Origin: Flavobacterium sp.
GTDB taxonomy: Bacteria; Bacteroidota; Bacteroidia; Flavobacteriales; Flavobacteriaceae
Assembly (NCBI GenBank): GCA_030152225.1
Contig: JASLHL010000087.1
Span: 1 to 19,440 of the forward strand
Reading direction: 5' to 3'
DNA: 19,440 bases
The translations under genes and the position numbers were made by a program. The notes beneath the pieces were generated by a model. It was not told the origin of the DNA and did not search any database. It saw only the letters and a program-made list of their open reading frames with translations. This document shows, piece after piece, positions 15,348 through 19,440 of this stretch (position 1 is the first letter of the stretch; the number at the start of each line of letters is the position of its first letter).

Positions 15348-16544
15348 CTAGCGTGTTTTTTTATTGAGGTGAACGACATAAAAAATCAAGAGTAACAAGC
15401 ACAGGACCATAGCAGTATAGCGTGTTGTTAGTTGAAATTGCGTATTGATCGCTCCTGAGGATGAAATAACGAAACTCGTAAGGGAGGTAATCACATAGGT
15501 TAATCCTCCCATTAACCCTCCAGCTGTTCCTGAATTATTGGGAAAAGAAAGCATTGTTATTGTAAAAAAATTGTTGAATAAGGTGCCCGAACAAATGTGA
15601 ATAAAGAATAGCCCAACCATTAACAGGTATAAATTTTCGATGTAATAGCTTACTCCTAACAAGGCGAGCACCAAGGCTAGTTGCATATAGATTGGACGTG
15701 TTGTGCGTTGTTGAAAAGAGAGGTGCATGCGTTTTTTGCCAATGATCCCACCTAACATCCATGAAAATCCCAATAGTAAAGTACAGTAGCCAATAACGAT
15801 AGAGTTTTGATTGAAGGTGTTTTCAATTAAAAACGGACCAGCAATATTGAAAATCATCACGATGGAATAGCTCAGCCCCAAGATGAAAATCCCCATGATG
15901 AAATTTTGATTACTTAGCATGGTTTTATACACTTGAAGGGTTTGACTCAGGTTGAATTTCTTTTTCTCAGCAATACTTTCACCACTGATAAGTATATCCA
16001 GTATAAACAGAACGAGGGCATAAATAGAAAGGAAGTAAAAATTCGCATGCCAAGAAAAAAGAGCATCGAGATAACCACCTAAAAAAGGAGCTAGAATAGG
16101 ACCACAGGACCAAACGACTGTAAAGTAACTGAGGTAGTGTACGCGTTGTTGTTCTTCGTATATATCCATAAAAATGGCGCGGGTCGCTACCACAAGGATG
16201 GAGATTGCGATTCCCTGAATGACACGCAAGGTGCAAATTAGGAAGATATCATTTGTAAAGGCAATGAGTGTACTCGATAGCGCAATAAATAATAGGGCAA
16301 TTAAACGTGGTCTATAACGGCCAATGCTGTCTAAAATACTTCCGACAAAAAGCTGGGAAATTCCATAGCTCAGCAAATAACAAGTGAGGGTCAGTTGAAC
16401 CTCCTTTTCTGTAATAGCCAAATCACTGGCCATGGATGGAAAAGAAGGCAAATAGATGTCTGTTACAAATCCAGATAGGGGAATTGAACTAAAAGCTAAT
16501 ATTGTTGCTAGCTTTTTTCTTTGGTTTGTAGCTTCTCTAAGCAT
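15348..16544 (-). CDS. Bcr/CflA-type MFS drug efflux transporter
   Basis: A 398-residue, 12-helix major facilitator of the DHA1 (Bcr/CflA) group, which exports drugs or other small molecules by proton antiport. The first helix contains the family motif PLSGFVTDIYLPSFPSMASDL (about 18-38), and YGISQLFVGSILDSIGRYRP (about 55-74) is motif A between helices 2 and 3; R107 in CTLRVIQG belongs to motif B; GPILAPFLGGYL (about 147-158) is motif C of antiporters. Hydrophobic segments continue evenly to the C-terminus (YVVHLNKKTR). It sits 94 bases downstream of an AraC-type regulator on the same strand, with its own -7 element, so that protein is the likely regulator. Confidence 0.93.
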   Translation of the reverse strand: MLREATNQRKKLATILAFSSIPLSGFVTDIYLPSFPSMASDLAITEKEVQLTLTCYLLSYGISQLFVGSILDSIGRYRPRLIALLFIALSSTLIAFTNDIFLICTLRVIQGIAISILVVATRAIFMDIYEEQQRVHYLSYFTVVWSCGPILAPFLGGYLDALFSWHANFYFLSIYALVLFILDILISGESIAEKKKFNLSQTLQVYKTMLSNQNFIMGIFILGLSYSIVMIFNIAGPFLIENTFNQNSIVIGYCTLLLGFSWMLGGIIGKKRMHLSFQQRTTRPIYMQLALVLALLGVSYYIENLYLLMVGLFFIHICSGTLFNNFFTITMLSFPNNSGTAGGLMGGLTYVITSLTSFVISSSGAINTQFQLTTRYTAMVLCLLLLIFYVVHLNKKTR

Positions 16545-16568
16545 AAGTGAATTGTTGTTTTACGGCTA

Positions 16569-16576
16569 CAAAAGTA
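16569..16576 (-). promoter_or_regulatory. Likely -7 element of the MFS gene
   Basis: Reads TACTTTTG on the minus strand, an exact TAnnTTTG match, 24 bases before the ATG at 16544. No matching -33 TTTG at the normal distance, as might be expected for a promoter that needs an activator; that last point is inference. Confidence 0.5.
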
Positions 16577-16638
16577 AAAGAACAGGCGTTTTACTATCTT
16601 AAAAAAGACAAAGGTATACTTGTATTATTCAAAGAATT

Positions 16639-17562
16639 TTAAAAATGATTTCTAAATTGTAAAGGGGTCATTTGCACGTGTTTTTTAAAAAAGTGTGTAA
16701 AATGTGAGGGTTGATCAAATCCAAGGGTGTATCCAACTTGTGCAATGTCCCAATCGGTGTTGCTCAGCAGGTTTTTGGCTTCCAACAAAAGGCGATCGAT
16801 TAAGTGTTGGGAGGTTGTTTTTCCTGTTGCTGATTTGATTGATGAGTTTAAGTGGTTGACGTGTACATTGAGCTTGTTTGCATAGTCAATAGGGCGACGT
16901 AAAACAAGTGGATAGGCAGGAGAATCGAGGGGGAATTGCTTATTTAACAATTGGTCAAACAAACGAAATAAACGCATGGAGGCATTTTGATCTTCTAGGG
17001 CTATATCTTCTACTTTTAGCTGGAGGGCTTGATGTAGAAGTAAGGCTAGTAAGTTTCGGATGACCTCGTATTTCAACGGGTAATCAGATTGTGCCATGGT
17101 GTACATTTGCTGAAAATAGGTGTGAGCAAGGGCTAATTCATCAGGAGATAAAAAAATTAGAGGTTTTCCCCATTCTTTGAATAAAGATGTTTTTTTAAAC
17201 GATTCTAAGTTGCGGTTTTCAGTGAAGAACTCGTAGTTAAACAAGCAGAAAAAACCTTCTTGTTTTTTTTCAATACACGTCCAAGAATACGGTGTAGTAG
17301 GGCATGGCAGAAAGAGCGCTGGTCGATCAATGTTAATTGCATGTGCACCATAGTGCAAGGTTCCTTTTCCGATAATTAAGCCTACTTTATAAAAATCGCG
17401 TCGATTGTAAGGGGTGGTAAAACTACAGTATTTTCGCATGTTGATGTTAAAATGTGAAGTTCCCGTTTTGTACTCTCTAATGTTAAATGCATAGTGTTGT
17501 GAAAGTGAATTAGAGGTTCTCTCTTTGTAATAATCGGCAATTGTTTCTAAATCCTTACTCAT
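16639..17562 (-). CDS. AraC family transcriptional regulator
   Basis: A 307-residue regulator. The N-terminal ~190 residues form a cupin-like sensing domain typical of AraC proteins in Bacteroidota (GTLHYGAHAINIDRPALFLP resembles the family's ligand barrel). The C-terminal ~95 residues are two helix-turn-helix units: DYANKLNVHVNHLNSSIKSA and DIAQVGYTLGFDQPSHFTHF, followed by the conserved HVQMTPLQFR. It lies just upstream of the Bcr/CflA-type MFS gene on the same strand, and probably controls it in response to a small molecule. The inducer is unknown. The ATG at 17562 overlaps the stop of a short upstream open frame that I do not believe is a gene. Confidence 0.93.
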   Translation of the reverse strand: MSKDLETIADYYKERTSNSLSQHYAFNIREYKTGTSHFNINMRKYCSFTTPYNRRDFYKVGLIIGKGTLHYGAHAINIDRPALFLPCPTTPYSWTCIEKKQEGFFCLFNYEFFTENRNLESFKKTSLFKEWGKPLIFLSPDELALAHTYFQQMYTMAQSDYPLKYEVIRNLLALLLHQALQLKVEDIALEDQNASMRLFRLFDQLLNKQFPLDSPAYPLVLRRPIDYANKLNVHVNHLNSSIKSATGKTTSQHLIDRLLLEAKNLLSNTDWDIAQVGYTLGFDQPSHFTHFFKKHVQMTPLQFRNHF

Positions 17563-18096
17563 AAAATTGTTGTATCGAAAAGAAATGTAAAATTATAAAA
17601 ATCAAATAAATAAAACAGCTGTCTTGAAAGGAATTGGTCGAATGTTTTAAAAAAAATGGAGTGCGGTGTTGATGGGGGAAGAATCCAAAAAAGGCAAGGG
17701 CAAGTGAAGCAAATGGAGGAAAGGGAAATAAGGTAGGGTACTGTTGGATAAGGTGTTGAAATTTTGGAATATAATGAAATTAAGAACTTTTTTTTAACCA
17801 AGTGTGTATTTTGTTTGTAATGAAATAGTTTTTATAAATTATCTGTTTTTGTGATTATATATGTATTTTTTTTGTTTCATATGTGTTAAAAAATCGTATT
17901 ATTTGATTATATTTTTTTGAAAAATTAAAAACAGGAATGAGGTATTCGGTGAATAAGGTAAAAGTGGAATGTTTTTTGCAAGGGTATAAGTAAGTATATA
18001 ATGAGAATTTCTTAATGAATTGGACGCAAAGAATGAACAAAGTTGTGTTCCTCGTTTTTTTCTGGTAAAGGAGTAATTAATTTCAAATTTTTAAAA
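17563..18096. other. AT-rich intergenic region without a convincing gene
   Basis: Two short minus-strand open frames (17559-17801 and 17855-18040) have compositions dominated by Phe, Leu, Ile and Ser from AT-rich DNA and no recognisable features, so I leave them out. The stretch around 17655-17750 is unusually purine-rich on the plus strand (runs such as GGGGGAAGAA and GGAGGAAAGGGAAA). No terminator, tRNA or clear promoter was seen. The AraC promoter must lie at its left end but I cannot place it. Confidence 0.5.
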
Positions 18097-18270
18097 ATGG
18101 ATAAATTAGTTAAAGGTTTGGTGCTGATGTCTACAATAGCCCTTATATTAAACCTATTTGATTTTTTTGGATACGATCATACCGATTGGATATGTTACGC
18201 TTTGTTGATCTTTAGCGGTATTTACTTTCTTATTCGCAAGTATTGCTTTCGCAATGAATCGAATGGGTGA
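18097..18270 (+). CDS. Small two-helix membrane protein, unknown
   Basis: A 57-residue protein with two hydrophobic segments: about 6-24 (KGLVLMSTIALILNLFDFF) and about 31-46 (ICYALLIFSGIYFLIR), with a short charged link (GYDHTD) and a basic C-terminal end. The ATG at 18097 is used; the frame extends to a GTG at 18043 with an unlikely N-terminus. I do not recognise the family. It lies 468 bases before the peptide cluster on the same strand. Small membrane proteins sometimes give self-immunity to peptide toxins, but nothing here shows that. Confidence 0.5.
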   Translation: MDKLVKGLVLMSTIALILNLFDFFGYDHTDWICYALLIFSGIYFLIRKYCFRNESNG

Positions 18271-18391
18271 CGTTTTAGGTGTTGATAAAAAAAACTTATA
18301 CAAATCAATTAATAAAACCCTTTTTAGTTAAAATATCACCTATTTATTACTTTTCTTTTTTTGCAAGTGATTTTTTTTATTTACTTTTATT

Positions 18392-18451
18392 CTATTGCTA
18401 TGGTAAACGCATAATCCTCCCATTTTTTACCTTTTAAAAAAATAGCAATAG
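18392..18451. repeat. Nested inverted repeat
   Basis: CTATTGCTAT (18392-18401) is the exact reverse complement of ATAGCAATAG (18442-18451). Inside it, GGTAAA (18402-18407) pairs with TTTACC (18426-18431), so one arm stacks directly while the other leaves a ten-base bulge. No T run follows on the plus strand. It is a candidate RNA or DNA structure of unknown role. Confidence 0.55.
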
Positions 18452-18598
18452 TTCGATGTCGCAAGACAATTTTAAATTCTATAGTTTACTAAATAGCAAA
18501 GCTAATGTCGTTGCTTCGGTACGTAGTATATCCTAGTGCTATTCTCCCAATGATTGCGGTTTTTATCGCGTGATTTCCTTATTGTTTACTACTTACTA

Positions 18599-18627
18599 TT
18601 TGAAGTTGACGGACTATCTTATGTTGG
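18599..18627 (+). promoter_or_regulatory. Weak candidate promoter for the peptide gene
   Basis: TTTG at 18599-18602 is followed after 17 bases by TATGTTGG (18620-18627), one base off TAnnTTTG. Transcription would begin near 18634 and give a leader of about 105 bases that includes the palindrome at 18662. This is the best match in the region, but it is weak. Confidence 0.25.
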
Positions 18628-18661
18628 GATAGTAGCCCCTCGCGAAGGCTTAGCTCTATAC

Positions 18662-18677
18662 TTTCTTGATCAAGAAA
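18662..18677. promoter_or_regulatory. Perfect 16-bp palindrome, possible operator
   Basis: TTTCTTGATCAAGAAA is a perfect palindrome without spacer, 61 bases before the ATG of the peptide precursor. Its form fits a binding site for a dimeric regulator; no regulator gene is seen beside it. Confidence 0.4.
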
Positions 18678-18738
18678 TAGACCAAGGTCCCCAAGTAATG
18701 TCTCAAAACTTGACTTGTTTTTATTCAACTTAATTTTA

Positions 18739-18867
18739 ATGAAAATGAAAGAATTACAAATTACCATTGAAACCATTGAAACGAAAGAAGTTTCATCTTT
18801 AGCCACCTCTGTTCCTACCGAAGCAACAGATGTTTACGCTTGTTGCAGCTGTTGCTGTTGTTGTTAA
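18739..18867 (+). CDS. Cys-rich RiPP precursor peptide, streptolysin S-like (TOMM)
   Basis: A 42-residue peptide, too short for routine gene calling. Residues 1-34 form an acidic leader (MKMKELQITIETIETKEV, then SSLATSVPTEATDVYA); residues 35-42 are CCSCCCCC followed at once by the stop. Every core residue is Cys or Ser, the residues that a TOMM/LAP cyclodehydratase turns into azolines. The closest pattern I know is the streptolysin S family: SagA has LATSV in its leader and a CCCCC run, and clostridiolysin S has runs of Cys broken by Ser. Unlike those, no tail follows the core. A hairpin with T run and an RRE/E1-like gene follow, supporting the call. A second in-frame ATG lies two codons in. 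The modification, activity and cleavage site are inferred. Alternative: a metal-binding Cys-rich peptide. Confidence 0.8.
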   Translation: MKMKELQITIETIETKEVSSLATSVPTEATDVYACCSCCCCC

Positions 18868-18874
18868 CCTTATT

Positions 18875-18915
18875 GCTAGCGATACTTGTCTATCGGCAAA
18901 GTATTGCTAGCTTTT
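18875..18915 (+). terminator. Leaky terminator/attenuator between precursor and modification genes
   Basis: A 13-bp stem (18875-18887 with 18899-18911, one G-T pair) around an 11-base loop is followed by only four T. It begins seven bases after the precursor stop codon and ends 13 bases before the next ATG. A strong stem with a short T run suggests partial termination, giving more precursor than enzyme transcript, as known for sagA in streptococci. Confidence 0.75.
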
Positions 18916-18928
18916 AACTCACGCTATT

Positions 18929-19440
18929 ATGAACACAACGAAATGGAAAATTATTCAGTTAGATCCTGAGGAGTATATATTGCTTTCAGACTCTTCGACG
19001 ATTAAAAAAATAAAGGGACAACAAGCTTCAGATTTAATTGCTGTTTTGCGTTCAATTCAAGAGCAAAAAACAATGGACGCTTTGGTATTGGATCAATGTC
19101 CTACCTTTTTACAGCAAGATAAAAAAGAGGAACTGTTTTCCTGGTTGGTTGAAAATAAACTTCTAGCACCTCACACGACAAAACAAGAAACCTATTTTAT
19201 TGATATTATTGGCGAATTTGGCCATGACTTACAGCAGATTTCTGCATTTTGCAAAGGCTTACCTGAATCGATACGCGTGTCTACTGTCTATAATTTATCA
19301 GATCCACTGTGTCCTGAATTTAAAAAGACCAAAGAAGATGTCGCTTTAACGCTTTTGATTGGTCCTTATTTTTACAATGCATCTAACGTTGCAAAAATAA
19401 GTGCTTTTCAAGCAACACAATCATCGGATTTTTTATTTGT
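18929..19440 (+). CDS. RiPP leader-binding / E1-like cyclodehydratase partner protein (partial, runs off the window)
   Basis: At least 170 residues are visible, without a stop. Residues 1-80 read like the RiPP recognition element of TOMM C-proteins (SagC, ThiF-like): a strand pair with IIQLDPEEYILLSDSSTIKKI, then a helix GQQASDLIAVLRSIQ, then FLQQDKKEELFSWLVENKLL, which ends the winged-helix unit. From residue 91, YFIDIIGEFGHDLQQISAF resembles a ThiF/E1 Rossmann start whose GxGxxG has decayed to GEFGHD, and VALTLLIGPYFYNASN followed by SSDFLFV fits the next E1 strand-helix-strand. Such proteins bind the precursor leader and hand it to a YcaO enzyme. No CxxC zinc site is seen yet. The gene follows the precursor by 61 bases. 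The family call is from pattern memory, not from a search. Confidence 0.65.
   Translation, partial: MNTTKWKIIQLDPEEYILLSDSSTIKKIKGQQASDLIAVLRSIQEQKTMDALVLDQCPTFLQQDKKEELFSWLVENKLLAPHTTKQETYFIDIIGEFGHDLQQISAFCKGLPESIRVSTVYNLSDPLCPEFKKTKEDVALTLLIGPYFYNASNVAKISAFQATQSSDFLF

Larger units (their letters stand above)
18271..18738 (+). other. Upstream region of the RiPP cluster, with structures and possible gene remnants
   Basis: No convincing complete gene. It holds an inverted repeat (18392-18451), a 26-codon open frame from ATG 18456 to TAG 18534-18536, a stop-free run of 59 codons (18554-18733) that has only a TTG to start from, a possible promoter near 18599-18627, and a perfect 16-bp palindrome (18662-18677). 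The 59-codon run reads in part YVGIVAPREGLALYFLDQE, which looks protein-like, so a decayed gene is possible. The likely main role is the leader and control region of the peptide gene at 18739. Confidence 0.45.

Noticed and set aside
17559..17801. 80-codon minus-strand open frame whose TGA overlaps the AraC start (ATGA)
   Set aside because: The overlap is suggestive of coupling, but the protein is low-complexity Phe/Leu/Ser/Pro from purine-rich DNA, with no recognisable domain.
17855..18040. 61-codon minus-strand open frame
   Set aside because: AT-rich, Phe/Tyr/Lys-biased translation with no motif and no promoter; probably chance.
18456..18536. 26-codon open frame (MSQDNFKFYSLLNSK...) considered as a second precursor peptide
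   Set aside because: No Cys, no Ser/Thr-rich core, no resemblance to the precursor at 18739 and no ribosome or promoter signal; possibly part of a decayed gene.
18579..18806. 75-codon minus-strand open frame over the peptide precursor
   Set aside because: Its N-terminal part is antisense to the leader of the precursor; the plus-strand reading, with the Cys run, hairpin and downstream gene, explains the region better.

Overview
The window looks like chromosomal DNA of a Flavobacteriia/Bacteroidota bacterium. The evidence is low G+C, near absence of Shine-Dalgarno sequences, many TAnnTTTG-type -7 promoter elements, a Bacteroidota-style SecA with a long insertion, and a DUF2795 gene directly before secA. 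A Myroides-like genus is only a guess.

Layout. (1) 1-431 is a repeat-bearing intergenic region with a 21-bp perfect inverted repeat and a 26-bp direct repeat, the second copy starting in a likely promoter. (2) 432-2347 (+) holds a shortened methyltransferase-like protein, a LolD/MacB-type ABC ATPase and a PduO-type cobalamin adenosyltransferase. (3) 2482-8046 (+) holds a DUF2795 protein, SecA and an M3 peptidase, each with its own strong terminator. (4) 8346-11791 (-) holds a lipoprotein, a pirin, a ~300-bp gap full of heptamer repeats, and the MlaF/MlaE pair of a lipid-transport ABC system. (5) 11859-14319 holds a glycosyltransferase (-) diverging from a polysaccharide flippase (+). (6) 14316-17562 (-) holds an EamA exporter, a Bcr/CflA-type MFS efflux pump and an AraC-type regulator, which look like a small efflux module. 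(7) 17563-18738 is AT-rich, with one small membrane protein and several structured elements. (8) 18739-19440 (+) is the start of a ribosomal peptide (RiPP) gene cluster.

The most exciting part is the last 700 bases. A 42-residue precursor ends in CCSCCCCC and then stops. It is followed by a 13-bp hairpin with a T run, then by a gene whose N-terminus reads like a RiPP leader-binding domain running into a degenerate ThiF/E1-like fold. This order (Cys-rich precursor, leaky terminator, modification genes) is that of the streptolysin S family of thiazole/oxazole-modified peptides. The precursor leader even carries an LATSV segment like that of SagA, as I remember its sequence. The cluster runs off the right edge, so the dehydrogenase, YcaO protein, protease and exporter expected for such a system cannot be seen here.
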